Notes: generated by a model from the sequence alone, not told the origin. DNA of 64,000 nucleotides from Trachipleistophora hominis (GCA_000316135.1 JH994045.1:28477-92476); one strand, 5' to 3'. Shown: positions 32,001-43,411, counted from the stretch's first letter. A program made the numbers and translations.

Positions 32001-32984
32001 CCATTTTGTTTCATAACTTCGAGAAACTTTACTCTATGAACAGCTTCATTAACTTTTAATGAATAGACGCACGATATCAGATGGTCTACTATCGTTAATA
32101 TATTATGCTTTGAAATCCAATGGATGATAACAAACTTATTGTAGCATAGTGGAAACAATGTAGCAAATAAAATAGTACATATGCCAACAAGCATCAAACA
32201 TCAATAATATCACTTTTGTGGCAGCATTAAATCCTCTAAATAATTTTCTCTCATGTTTAAATTACATCACACCTATTATTTAAAAGTATTTTCTACAAAG
32301 TTAACACTCCCATAATAAGTTAGAATTTTCATAACATACGAAATATTCTAAGTTGGTGTTAGGAATGATTAAGTGTATGTGACCTATTTGCAGACGTATT
32401 GTATTGATAGATGCGTAAACTTTTAATTACTTGCCCATCGAAGTTGATAAGATGTAAATCTTATAGAAATAAAATTCTGATAAGATATTACGCTATTTAT
32501 AGACCGTTAAAACCATGCATGTTGTTAAAGATTGTTATAGATGTTTATTTGCACCACAAATTTATTTTTAACGTTGTTCATTCAAAATAAAATAACGACT
32601 TGTGACAGTTTATTTTTAATAAAGAAATCTTGAACTTACAACTATTTTAACCTACGGTGGAGAACAGTGTAGTAAGAAAATATTTTATCGTTTTTAGTTT
32701 AAAATTTAATATTGTTGAAGTAGAATGATAAAAATAGAAAACAAAAAAAGGAACTAACGGCCTGTAAACGTGCAGGTTGAACACTTTACCACAAAACTCA
32801 TATGAAATTATCACGTATACATAATTATACTATGTTTAGAAATTTCACCCTAAAAATGTTTTACCATCTATACACCGTCATATTAGATGACACAATCACT
32901 TTTACAGCAAAAATATATTTAATGTCAAAAATAGCATCATCTTCATAATTTGCTGCTTTGTTAAATAATTAGTTTTAATTTATC
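29019..32984. other. 4-kb gene desert
   Basis: No gene seen. AT-rich with repeat fragments: GAACTGACCAATCAAC and following at about 30378-30425 is the 3' end of the 330-bp element, and 29900-29960 resembles its middle. The minus-strand frame 31961-32194 starts with a hydrophobic stretch but lacks a TATA element and family motifs. Confidence 0.45.
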
Positions 32985-33191
32985 TCACAATCCGACTCCA
33001 TATCCAAACCTACCACCCATAGGATAGAATGGGCTTCTAGTGGCAGCTACTGCAGCAGCCTCAGCGGGCGTTTGTGGATCTAAGGGATTACCATGAGTAC
33101 CAGCACCATACAACAACTTATTGATTTTGGCATTCTCGCCCACACACAATATTACTGGAGTACCTAAAATAAAAAAACGTAATAAATTCAT
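32985..33191 (-). CDS. small secreted Ala-rich protein, family member 5, 68 aa
   Basis: Signal peptide MNLLRFFILGTPVILCVG, spacer ENAKINKLLYGAG, then GNPLDPQTPAEAAAVAATRS with the P-L turn, T-P-A-E and Ala run, and a tail rich in Gly, Phe and Tyr ending FGYGVGL. TATATAAA starts 29 nt before the ATG. Shares MNLL with member 4. Downstream neighbour on the left is member 4, same strand, 4 kb away. Function unknown. Confidence 0.75.
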   Translation of the reverse strand: MNLLRFFILGTPVILCVGENAKINKLLYGAGTHGNPLDPQTPAEAAAVAATRSPFYPMGGRFGYGVGL

Positions 33192-33212
33192 AATAAGTCA
33201 GACAATTATTTG

Positions 33213-33220
33213 TTTATATA
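33213..33220 (-). promoter_or_regulatory. TATA element of peptide-family member 5
   Basis: Minus strand TATATAAA, first base 27-29 nt before the ATG at 33191. Confidence 0.7.
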
Positions 33221-33504
33221 CTTTTTTAACAAACGATTGTTACGCGTGAGTGAGATGTAACATGTATGAGACGAATGGCTTGTGTGATGATCTAGATTGT
33301 GTGTTAATGATGATTTGTGCAGCAAGAAAATAGCATAACACTGGACAAAAGAGATGACGGGATTGGCAGCCGCGTTTCACGTCGTTTTGATGCGAAACAC
33401 ATGAAGGGCGGTTATTGGTAACATACATCCTCAAGGTAAAATGAGATGCTATATATAATGTGTTTAGAATGTTATTCCCTCGTAAATTTTTACTCTTTTT
33501 AATA

Positions 33505-33575
33505 AAAATATATTTATTTATCACCACTGCACACTTTAACACACTCTTCTGGTCAGCCGGGACAGACCATGCCCG
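33505..33575 (+). repeat. ~100-bp dispersed repeat copy
   Basis: TTATTTATCACCACTGCACAC, then ACACTCTTCTGGTC, GGGAC and CCATGCC, lacking the CCTTTGGTTCATG end. Confidence 0.6.
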
Positions 33576-36500
33576 CCGTAAGTTTTACTTATTATGTCAA
33601 TATATTTGCATTTAATTATCGTATTATAAGGAAATTCAATTTAATTATAAAAAGATTTATGGCATATTTTGATTTGACAGGTACAATAAAACAAACCCTT
33701 ACAATTTAGTAGGGTGATTAATACGAATAATTGCAGATTACGAAAAACCACGGTTATTAATAATTACTAGTAACAGTGACTACAAGAATGAATCTATCAA
33801 GATATTGTTACCGCAGCTTATGCCTCGACCATGAGTGGAAATAAACACTTAAATGGTTATTACGTAATAATAACGAAAGCTGTTGGTTAAATAATTAAAT
33901 AGAATAGATCATAACAGTGTTAAAATGTTTAATATGCTGATTAGAAATTATTTTGTAAATTACAGCTAGTAATAATAAAATATTGTTAGATTTATGTTGT
34001 GTATTGCTGATGGTAAAATATATACACATGTCAAAAAATCAATATTATTAACTTCTACGTATAAGCAAAATTCTTTTGTTCTAAAACCTGAACAATTTGA
34101 TCATAAATAAGTATTTTAGCAGGACTAACGGGGTAAAAATACAAAAATCAATTTTATCTTGTATTATACTTTTGTTTATACTCAACATATGAATAACAAT
34201 ATTTATTATATTAGCACAGAATACAGTAATATATTACAGGTCAACTACTAAACTGCTGATATTGGCCATAAATCTGAGCTGCTTGCATTTTACGTTCCAA
34301 GCCAATTAAAAAGGTTTAATTACAATGTTATTAGTTTCAATTCAAGTATTTAAAAGTTTAATATCTTAATTTTTGTGTATAAGTATAAATACACCTGGTT
34401 CTGCTAAGAATATCGATATTTTACACGTTATTTGCGTGAAATAATTGGCTGTTTATTTATATTTTTCACATATTAAAATTCACCTGAAATTTCTTTTCCA
34501 ACAGTTTCATCACATCCAATCATCAATACAAATACGTTATTTGCTCCTGTCAAGATTACTACTAATTTCTTTTTCACTGATCGTATTGAATGCATAGTAA
34601 GAAAATATATAAAGACACTTACCTCGAACTCATTGAATATTACGGGTTAGGAGGCCATTACAATATTTTCAATCGTAATATTCAATGGCCCGCATCTATT
34701 ATTATTGTAATTTATCATTTTTCCCAATTTTAAATAATATACAGCCCAAATTTTCTAATATACACCTATTTAAAGCCGTACAAACGTATTACTGTTCAGC
34801 AAACAGTCGTTATGTAGGAATAGTTACAGCTTGCCTAAAGAAATTTACAAACCCATAATAAATATATTTTTATCAACAAGATGTCTAAAATTCACCACGG
34901 TATCTACGGTAAGATTTGTCTATCATGAAGGAAAAGTTTTACTTAATATATAAAATCTATTAAATACACCAACACGTAAAAAATGTTCTATAAAATGTTT
35001 CATCAATGATGAAAATTCTTAGATAGAATAGAAAAATTTTTCATTGCTGTCTTATTTTTTACCAATTTATTACAATCAAAGAAGTTGTACGCAAAAATCA
35101 AATAATAATCCATCTATTACTTTAAGTGCTGACAACTCAAAATATAAATAATTATTAAGTAATAACTGTTTACTGTTAGGATTGTATTCTCTTATAAATT
35201 ATCCGATAAAGTACCTCATGATAGTAATTACGACGAATATTGGAAGATGTTCACTTTTTTGCTATCAGCATAGGAACATAATTGTTATAAAATAATAGTA
35301 CACACTGTAATTAAATTATTTTCAATTACCTTTGATTTAATACACCGTTACTGACTTATTCCAGCATTACCTTTCCTTCCCTAAATCTACTTGGCATGTC
35401 ATCATGAGGACAATGTACGATATATTTATTGTTTATAAGCACTACTTCTGTTCCGTATTAAAATAGAGCAGTTTGAATTTTAAAGACCAGCCCAAGCCAA
35501 ATAACAGATACGCACCGTAAAACCTAAATGTGCCACACAAGGTAGATAAATAGAAAAGGAACAATAACATTAACATAGTATCGTATCATACAACAACATT
35601 ATTGATCATTATGGTAACTAAAGATATATTTCAAAAATTTATCATCGACATATTCACACGGCATTTAAAAAGAACGATCGTGTTTTTTTCCCGGTTTTAA
35701 GTTACTTTTACTCCGATGTTGTTAATGTAGTGATGTTTATAACTAAACATCACCAACTTTTTTCCAACTAAAAGCATCTTTACTCATTTTCTACAATGTC
35801 ATGACACATACAGACACTCTTCTGGTTTATTGATACTAATTGTAGCTGCTGGCCTCTGGTCCATAATATTTCATCGCCAAAAACCGCAACACATTTCTAT
35901 TTTTTGTTGCTCAAAAACATAAATAAGTAAAAAAATTTTGCCCCTGCGACGTCTGTACTTATCAGAATCATTTGTACAGTTCTTTCGCATTCCAAGTTCG
36001 TCTGAACTTGTACCCGACAGGGCCGGGATGACGAAAAGTGGTATACTGCAGCACGGACGATGACAGATGAATTGTCTTTTGCGGTATCTTTCTGACTGGT
36101 CTTGTAAATAAACTGTTTAGTTATTTATTTTTAAATTCTTGCTTTTTTACCTGTTTCTATGTGATTGGCGGTTATATTTCCAGTTTTATCATTTATTCAA
36201 ATGCGTTACCAGTCGATGGCAGACCTTCTGTAGAATCGACATTAATCGCTGCAAATTTTTGTGGTACCAATTTTCTTTTAACGGTTATTTTGTTGCAAAT
36301 CAATTTGTTTGCTTTACTGCGTTGCTTTCCTTCACAATGAGTTCTTCTGGGCATACCGCGCACATTGGCATCTAAGTTCTTGTAGCCCAGATTAATACGA
36401 AGACTTTTAGCTTAATTACGAATGGTTCATACGTTATACGTGTATCCACAATTTAGACAGTTACATGTTATTTAGTTTTATGTATTTTCTATTGGTTGTA

Positions 36501-38756
36501 AAATAATGAAATATAAAAACAAAGATTTTTTAGGCTTAGCATACGTTGTACATCCATTTAAAAATCATTTACTCGTTCAAATGTTTCCCCAACAAACTAT
36601 TAATCGTTTCTTTAAATCATTCTTCGCTAGTGATGTTAACATTAAATCATATATTTCCGTCGAGCGTTAACTAAATTATTTAATATGCATATGTTTTAAA
36701 CAAAGCTCTTTCAATACGAACGAATATGCACGTGTGATTGCCTTTTAATTAGTAGCATCACCATAACTCCTAATGTTATTGATATTCCAGCATAAGCACA
36801 ATGAGTATCAGGTGTTCATGTTAAAAGTAAAACTACGATCTGAAACAAGATACTTCAAAGAATAATTCAAAACAAATTCACAGTAAAAACTGCTGATTTC
36901 ATGCGCTTGATCTTCAAAATACAGGTAATAAAACACGTTGATTCATATTTTCACTTCATATATGAATGCTATTAATCAAATATACACAGTAATTTCATTT
37001 ATTAATATAAAAATTATTAAATTACTAACAATCGCGAAATTCGTGTATCCTGTCATCGGCTCAAACAATATTAACAAACATTACATCAGAACACCAACAT
37101 ACTCTACCACATCATGACTACCTCCGTTAAAATCGAATACATAGTGTCTAACAGGCCATTCGTAAAAAAATGATAATATTTACATCATATAATCACCATT
37201 ATAAAACATATTTTGTGACACTACCACTATATTTTGAAGTGTAGATGAAAATGTATGTTAATTTATTTTGTGATATTTCTTGTTTGTATCCGATCGATAA
37301 TAGATCTGCAGAAATACGGGTTAGGACATACAGAGGAAGGTGAAATAACGAATAAACTGAAGGGCGATAAAAATGTTACCATGAAATCGTTTGAATTTTG
37401 AATAAAAAATGATGAATAACACGCTTTCTGGATAATTAACGTATTTTTGTTGATAAATATTATACTTTTGTCTTAATATTAATTTAATTATTAAATTAAT
37501 ACAGGGTATTATATAGCCGTTACATTCGTTATATGATTATCGATCAGCTAATATTAATTCAGCTATTAATTTTAAGGTTAATTACATTTTTCATTATACC
37601 ATGCTGTTTCATTTTCTTACTTCTTTTTCCCTCGTTTATTTGTAAATCATATTTTACGTTGACGTTTCATCTGTATTATTTTTGCAACGATAACCGGTAA
37701 TTAAAATGCCCAATGAACAAAAATTTTACCTTTTCAATATGAGTTACTGGATGATAAAGGACTAGTGGTTCGTTAATGTTACAATTGTTGATAAACAATA
37801 CAGTTTTCTACGAGTTGTATATTTCAGTAAAAAATTATATTTTGGTTAATGAACAGTTGTTATTAATACTAATAAAAACGCTTATGTCGGTTAGTAGCGC
37901 ACAAAATTTAACTTTGCAAGCTATTGCTAATTAAATAACCAGCGTTATCAGCAACATTATTAATTTGCTACCATATTTGATTACATATGTTAAACATATT
38001 ACTAATTCTATTTCTACTGATATTTTCAATACATTAATAATTGTAACTTTTATCTTTACCAATGCATTTATTAACATTTTTTAATACTATGTACACTAAT
38101 AAAAAATCTTTTGTGTATACGGCAGTATCAATACAATATTAATCACGTATTATCAATTAAGAGATATTAAGCCCCATTGTTATGATTTGATACTCCATAA
38201 AAACGTTTTATTTATTCCTGTACACCTTATTTTTTTGAAGAAACATGTTTAATCAATAATTCAACCTTCTACAGAACACCTATTTAACATACTTTTCCTG
38301 GTATATTAGCACGTATCATGGCCCGTTCAACCTTTTGTTCATGATGTACACCTTACAACTTATACTTTTTTGGTCTACCAGGATCGGCTATAATCATCGT
38401 TTTCTAATTCATGAACTATGTTATTTATTAAAAAAAGTACAGATGAGGTAATTCTTGCCATTCTGATATAACACAGGGCACACGCTATTATTTAAAAAAT
38501 ATTGATAACGTATCTTAACCATTATCAGTACAATATTACGTTTTTATACTTCAAAAATGATGTAATACTGTGTAATAAGATATGAAAACTCCGAATCTAA
38601 TACTCATTCAAATCTTCTCTTCAACCAAAACCGCTGTTTTATTCTACACCGCACCAAAAACACTAACTGGTAATTTATGTAAATTTGGCTATATCATCAT
38701 ACTATCATTTTAGAAAAAAGTCTATTTATGTAACAAATACCAAAATTTACGTGTTA
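33576..38756. other. 5-kb gene desert with a few structures
   Basis: No intact gene. It contains an imperfect hairpin at about 34653-34690, a ~100-bp repeat relic near 35800-35870, a GC-richer minus-strand coding relic at about 35940-36415, a 23-nt palindrome at 37478-37500, and a diverged ~100-bp repeat near 38235-38400. The rest is very AT-rich. Confidence 0.45.
36196..36410 (-). pseudogene. possible coding relic, unidentified
   Basis: A minus-strand frame is open for about 70 codons with basic, Cys- and His-containing sequence (LGYKNLDANVRGMPRRTHC, then KLICNKITVKRKLVPQKF). It has no start codon in a credible position, no promoter, and ends at a stop near 36196. A second open piece upstream in the DNA (about 35990-36110, minus) contains HPGPVGYKFRRTWNAKELYK. 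Both differ from the AT-rich surroundings and could be leftovers of a transposase or host gene. I cannot name the family. Confidence 0.3.
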
Positions 38757-38984
38757 ATGAGCTTTTATAGCATGTTAAGGACCGGCTATGATCTTGATTG
38801 CCTTTTTCTTCAAAAGAATAATTTGATGTTCAGAGTTGCTTGGATAGTATTCGAGTATTTCAGATATTATAACGACTACAAATGCAAAAACGCGTTATAT
38901 GAGATCCTTCTCTATTATTTAATGGCACATTTCATACTCTCTAAAATATACAACAATAATAATAGCAAGTCTATGATCCAATAA
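38757..38984 (+). CDS. doubtful small ORF, 75 aa
   Basis: ATG at 38757 (MSFYSMLRTGYDLDCL) with a 75-codon frame rich in Tyr, Phe, Leu and Asn. No TATA element at the usual spacing, no C-run, no signal peptide. The composition is what AT-rich DNA gives by chance, but the frame lies directly before the gene at 39087 and has Cys, Asp and Trp in places, so it is kept as a weak candidate. Confidence 0.2.
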   Translation: MSFYSMLRTGYDLDCLFLQKNNLMFRVAWIVFEYFRYYNDYKCKNALYEILLYYLMAHFILSKIYNNNNSKSMIQ

Positions 38985-39058
38985 CAAAGTATGTTTTCTT
39001 GCCATTTAAACTTTAAAACGCGTTTAAAACGTAATCAAGCCTAAAACACAGGTAAACG

Positions 39059-39066
39059 TATAAAAG
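39059..39066 (+). promoter_or_regulatory. TATA element of the 211-aa protein
   Basis: TATAAAAG, first base 28 nt before the ATG at 39087. Confidence 0.7.
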
Positions 39067-39086
39067 AATCGGCGACGGTAAACAAA

Positions 39087-39722
39087 ATGTGGTCTACATT
39101 TTTCACTCTGGCGTTTGAGCGCTTGCTCAGTACGCAAGAACTAACTGTTTATGGAGAAAATAACAATTCATCTCACAACTGGGATGATGTTCTCACGATG
39201 ATTATAAGGCGGTTAATTCAATCAGGATTAAACGGCGCAGATGTTGAAAACGATAATGGAAAAAACAGCCATGTAGATAATAATGATGGTAATGATACTA
39301 CCATGGTTACTAACGACGATCATACTAATGTTGAGAGTCGAAAAAACAGTAACGACGATGAAAGTCACAATACTTCAACTAATACTTTCATTGATTTATA
39401 CCCGTACGATACAAAACAGCGAGGATTAAAATGTAAAAACTTTGAATGGTTCAATGTTCGTAATAATATGCACATTACAACGCTGGTTGATTCCAGTGCT
39501 GCACTTAACGCAACATCTTTACGAAACTGTGATGAAATCGTTGTTGTTAACACACCTGTTAGTACATGCAACGAAAGTTCATTACAGAACAGCAATGAAA
39601 TTACCAGTGTTAAAGCATTAAAAATAGCGAAAAATAAATACTCATCTGATGAAGGTACCACAAAAGATTGCCATCAGGAATATTTTACGTTATCAGATTT
39701 TACATTGCTATACGATTATTAA
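39087..39722 (+). CDS. Asn/Asp-rich hypothetical protein, 211 aa
   Basis: No family recognised. The start MWSTFFTLAFERLL is weakly hydrophobic and might be a poor signal peptide. Residues about 50-100 are a low-complexity tract of Asn, Asp, His, Ser and Thr (for example HVDNNDGNDTTMVTNDDH). The second half has short hydrophobic strands such as NCDEIVVVNTPVS and ends TLSDFTLLYDY. TATAAAAG starts 28 nt before the ATG, the signal of the secreted set. It sits between member 5 and member 6 of the small-peptide family but has no Ala-rich module. Probably a lineage-specific, fast-evolving protein, perhaps exported. Confidence 0.65.
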   Translation: MWSTFFTLAFERLLSTQELTVYGENNNSSHNWDDVLTMIIRRLIQSGLNGADVENDNGKNSHVDNNDGNDTTMVTNDDHTNVESRKNSNDDESHNTSTNTFIDLYPYDTKQRGLKCKNFEWFNVRNNMHITTLVDSSAALNATSLRNCDEIVVVNTPVSTCNESSLQNSNEITSVKALKIAKNKYSSDEGTTKDCHQEYFTLSDFTLLYDY

Positions 39723-40836
39723 CAATTAACGAGATAAATATTTTAGCATCAAATATTTCATTACAGTAAATAATTATGTTATCTTCAATAGATTTCATGA
39801 TCTATTCAACAATATTTGGCCTATTTTCTGCATATAACCCTATTCAAAGAAACGCCTTACCATTTACTATGCTTCAGTTCCCGTGTTCAAAACATCATTT
39901 TAACCACCAGATTGTTTCATGTTAAAAATCGACAGCCCATTATCTCCACTAAAAAATCAAAAAGTTAAATGTCTTAAATCACAAACGCACAGAGAATTGT
40001 CGTCAAATTACTGATGTTTTACACTGTTTATCGTCATAAACTCACGTCTTATTATCATAATGGCAAACAACGCGTTCAAGAACACTACGCATTGTCCATG
40101 AAACATAGATTTATAAAAAAAAAGAATGTGCCGCTCTTATAGATTGTAGCGTGAATAAGTAGCCAAAAAATACTACCTATATCTACTACTTGTTTCATGA
40201 AACTCTTTAAATGTGTTAATTACTTATTTTAAACATTATAAGATAAAATTTTTCTTTATGTATTGTGTACAAAACATAACTTACATTTAAAACTTCTTTT
40301 ATTTAAGATCACATTTGTTTCGTTCGTTTAGGTTTCCTATTCTTTGTTATTAATTAATCTCTCTACATTAAGCACAAGATATAAACGATTAATGGTTAAC
40401 AAAATTATCGAATGGTAATGGTTTATCAGAATATTACATAGCAAGTATTTTATGTAAGAGTTTTATATCATAAGGATTCAATGTTTAGTTAATATATAAC
40501 ATTCATTGGTAGATGTACAATAATTTGTTTGCAATTGCTATGAAACAATAAGTTTACTTCAACAAACTTTTATAAAAAGGCAAATTATCAACAGAATATC
40601 GACCGTTGAGTTATATATCACACATAAAATACGCTCAAGCTACTAATGTTACAAGATAATGCGGATAATATGCCAGATATGCTATGTTTACGATGTTTAT
40701 GATACAATAACGTTCCAAACTTTGTACCATTGTAACAAAGCGTTATAATGATATGTTATCATTGTAAAACGTTCCTTGTTACACCATCAACCTGTTATGC
40801 CATACTATGTTGCCACTTAACATGCCTCAGCCAAGG
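39723..40836. other. intergenic, no gene
   Basis: AT-rich; nothing recognisable on either strand. Confidence 0.5.
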
Positions 40837-40843
40837 TATAAAA
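40837..40843 (+). promoter_or_regulatory. TATA element of peptide-family member 6
   Basis: TATAAAA, first base 27 nt before the ATG at 40864. It lies inside the longer frame that starts at 40807, which argues against that upstream start. Confidence 0.7.
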
Positions 40844-40863
40844 ATACTCTATTTACGCATCCA

Positions 40864-41064
40864 ATGTATTTCATATCAATAGTTCTTACAATCATACTAG
40901 TCCTTAAAACAGTACTTTGTGCTCTCAGCAACGTTTTATCAGAACCTAACGACGTTATGAAAAACCCCATGTTTGAGCGAGCAGCTGGATTGAACGGAAA
41001 CCTTCCTTTTACACCTGTTCAAGAAGCTGCTAATGCAACTGCAGCAAATGCAGGCATGTTTTGA
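40864..41064 (+). CDS. small secreted Ala-rich protein, family member 6, 66 aa
   Basis: The frame is open from an ATG at 40807, but the TATA element at 40837 and the strong signal peptide MYFISIVLTIILVLKTVLCA point to 40864 as the real start. After a spacer (LSNVLSEPNDVMKN) comes GLNGNLPFTPVQEAA with the P-F-T-P turn, then NATAANAGMF at the C-terminus. The last five residues NAGMF recur near the end of member 9. First of four plus-strand members clustered within 2.6 kb (40864-43411). Function unknown. Confidence 0.75.
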   Translation: MYFISIVLTIILVLKTVLCALSNVLSEPNDVMKNPMFERAAGLNGNLPFTPVQEAANATAANAGMF

Positions 41065-41470
41065 CAATTCGTTAGCATATTTTACACTAAAACGTTTATA
41101 TTCTATTTTTATATTGGAAAATTTACCATGGTATGTTATTGTAATACATAATTTTAGTGTTTATAAAGAACATTTTGTTAAGTGTTGATCTGAGAGGATA
41201 ATAACTTAACAGTTCTAATCTCATATTAACTCTTCAAGGCAAAAATAATTACACATCAAAACGATATATTACACTGGTTGGTACCATTTTATATGATTAT
41301 ACTATAAACCATAATTAATTCTATTTATATCGTCATCAACGATCATCGTTCTACATCAGAATAATCAATTTCATATCAGCATGTGCGTCAAATATCACCA
41401 TTTAATACACCAATCCTGGGCTTACAAGCGGACTTAAGTCCATTTCCCTAACCATATCGTTTCACCATCC
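41065..41470. other. intergenic, no gene
   Basis: AT-rich spacer between family members 6 and 7; a weak GATCTGAGAGGATAATAACTT resembles the TTTATTTAATG dispersed repeat. Confidence 0.45.
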
Positions 41471-41479
41471 TATATAAAA
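41471..41479 (+). promoter_or_regulatory. TATA element of peptide-family member 7
   Basis: TATATAAAA; TATAAAA begins 27 nt before the ATG at 41500. Confidence 0.75.
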
Positions 41480-41499
41480 CATAGACAGCCTCTGTAAAA

Positions 41500-41697
41500 A
41501 TGCACATCTTTCAAATTCTAATCTACGCCTTATTCCTAATCACTTGTGAACTGGCACAAGAATTGAAGCGATACTCAGATATGAAGAACAGTTTTATGCT
41601 TGGATCGGCGATAGGATTGGATAATGTTTGTCCTACAACACCTATACAAGCAGCAACTGCGATTAGAACGTGGCCGTCAGGGATACGTGGTATATAA
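41500..41697 (+). CDS. small secreted protein, family member 7, 65 aa
   Basis: Signal peptide MHIFQILIYALFLITCELA, spacer QELKRYSDMKNSFMLG, then SAIGLDNVCPTTPIQAATAI and a short basic tail RTWPSGIRGI. The Gly-Leu plus P-T-T-P turn and following Ala pairs match the family, but the Ala stretch is the shortest and the mature part contains one Cys, so this is the most diverged member. TATA start is 27 nt before the ATG. Function unknown. Confidence 0.7.
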   Translation: MHIFQILIYALFLITCELAQELKRYSDMKNSFMLGSAIGLDNVCPTTPIQAATAIRTWPSGIRGI

Positions 41698-42267
41698 AGA
41701 ACATAAGTTATATGGCTATGTGGAGTATATTATTATGTTTTAATACATCGTTCATGTGGTATTTTCTAGTATTATTCCTTTAAACAATCCTTTCCTACTC
41801 GTATTAAATCTCATTCTTTCATTGAAATATATTAAATTGCCTTAATTGAACAGATAAATGCTATAATACGAGGGATATTTTAAAATGACCATGTATTTAA
41901 TAATTGAATAGGGAATGCTCGTCCGGTCTAAAAGCCTTTAAAATCTTTATTTTTTACTCAACCGGATATTACGGATCGTCTACCACCTGCATATTTCTTC
42001 CAGAGCACATTATCTAAGATATGCACCGTTCTTTTGCGTAACATTTCTACATCCCATAATCAATTAAATGCTGTTGAAATTGACGTACCAATCCGATATT
42101 GCCCTACAATCCTTCCACACGATACCAATCTTTTAGTCCATTTCACAGCAATCTATTAGAGCATTTCCAACCGAATTTACAACCACATACTATACTATAC
42201 TATACACTATTCTATTAGCACATTCTATATTATGCTCCAATACACTGCCATCACGTTTCACGTTCCT
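41698..42267. other. intergenic, no gene
   Basis: AT-rich spacer. A short CTATA tandem (ACTATACTATACTATACACT) is at about 42188-42210. Confidence 0.5.
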
Positions 42268-42274
42268 TATAAAA
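42268..42274 (+). promoter_or_regulatory. TATA element of peptide-family member 8
   Basis: TATAAAA, first base 27 nt before the ATG at 42295; it lies inside the longer frame from 42232. Confidence 0.7.
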
Positions 42275-42294
42275 TTCTGCAATACCTCACAGGC

Positions 42295-42474
42295 ATGCAA
42301 ATATTTCCATCTATACGTATTCTTGTCATTTTTACATATACATACGCATTACGACATCCCAAGGGCGAACATGTGTATGAAACGTTGCCGGGATTGGGCG
42401 GACCTTTTCCGATGTCGCCTGCTGATGCGGTTGCGAGTGCTGTTGAAAATAATGATGATGTGTTTGGGATGTAA
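42295..42474 (+). CDS. small secreted Ala-rich protein, family member 8, 59 aa
   Basis: The frame opens at an ATG at 42232, but the TATA element at 42268 and the signal peptide MQIFPSIRILVIFTYTYA favour 42295. The spacer LRHPKGEHVYETL leads to PGLGGPFPMSPADAVASAV, with G-L-G-G, P-F and S-P-A-D in the family order, then an acidic tail ENNDDVFGM. The acidic tail is unusual: other members end basic, aromatic or Gly-rich. Function unknown. Confidence 0.75.
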   Translation: MQIFPSIRILVIFTYTYALRHPKGEHVYETLPGLGGPFPMSPADAVASAVENNDDVFGM

Positions 42475-43176
42475 ATGATTGTTTTACAAGAATAAAAGTA
42501 TAAATTGTGATGAAAGTATAAAATAAAACAAAATATTGATTGTAATAAAAGTATGAATTGTAATAAAAGTATAAAATAAATTAAAATATAAACTGATATA
42601 GAAATCTAAACTGTTGTAAAACTTAAAACAATGATAACCAGTATGACAAAACAATATGAGAACATTAGATATACCTTATTCATTTGTGAAAGAAATTTAC
42701 TCTTTAAACATATTCTTTCAGATAGAATGTTTCGTATAATATATGGTGATTATCCGTTTATTTGTAATTTTCTAAAAATATGTATATGTTGTAATTAATT
42801 AAATTTATTTATCACACCTCCACACTACTACAGCACATGAAGTATATGTTGTAATATAGCATGCACAATCATGCAATGCATAAGTAAAACAAGTATATTT
42901 CTTGATCAGTTGTACAGCACATACTCACGAAACAGCAAGTTGTACTAAGCAATATACTGTTAAAAGAAATAAAAATATAGTAAAACATGATATTACCATG
43001 TTATAGCATATCAAACAAATATGTAACTTAAAATAATCGTACCAGCACTATTTTACAATACGTCATATATGCACCATATTGATACACAAATATAAACTAT
43101 GCATTATATACTGCCTATTACGAAACTTACATTCTAACCATTTCACATTTTAAAACATGTTTCACACCACGCCAAC
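42475..43176. other. intergenic with A-rich tandem
   Basis: About 42490-42620 repeats AATAAAAGTATAAATTGTA-like units directly after member 8; otherwise AT-rich without genes. Confidence 0.5.
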
Positions 43177-43184
43177 CATAAAAG
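43177..43184 (+). promoter_or_regulatory. TATA-like element of peptide-family member 9
   Basis: CATAAAAG, first base 28 nt before the ATG at 43205; inside the longer frame from 43157. Confidence 0.55.
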
Positions 43185-43204
43185 AACAACGAACCATTAG
43201 AACA

Positions 43205-43411
43205 ATGAAAGTATTATCAATAGCAACAATAATAATAAAAATAGCATTTGTGCACTGCAGATTTAGCAATCCTGGCAGCGAGTTAAGCGATTTAAGAAGG
43301 AGCGGGCTTGTGCATGGATTACAGGGACTAACGAGCGATCAGCCCTTGTCACCCTCAATGATTATGGCTAAAGCGGCAGCTGTCAATGCAGGTATGTTCG
43401 GTGTTAGGTAA
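43205..43411 (+). CDS. small secreted Ala-rich protein, family member 9, 68 aa
   Basis: Start at 43205 is chosen over ATG 43157 because of the CATAAAAG at the usual spacing and the signal peptide MKVLSIATIIIKIAFVHC. Spacer RFSNPGSELSDLRRSGLV, then GLTSDQPLSPSMIMAKAAAV with the P-L-S-P turn and Ala stretch, and tail NAGMFGVR. NAGMF is identical to the end of member 6. Last member of the cluster; the next gene is the histone H3 variant 1.5 kb downstream. Function unknown. Confidence 0.75.
   Translation: MKVLSIATIIIKIAFVHCRFSNPGSELSDLRRSGLVHGLQGLTSDQPLSPSMIMAKAAAVNAGMFGVR

Noticed and set aside
31961..32194. Minus-strand ORF starting MLVGICTILFATLFPLC, signal-like
   Set aside because: No TATA-like element near -27 and no family module; kept out of the secreted family.
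34473..34595. 40-codon minus-strand ORF beginning MHSIRSVKKKL, with a downstream piece MQAAQIYGQYQQ in another frame, considered as a decayed tenth family member
   Set aside because: Weak signal peptide, no TATA at the right spacing, stops between the parts.
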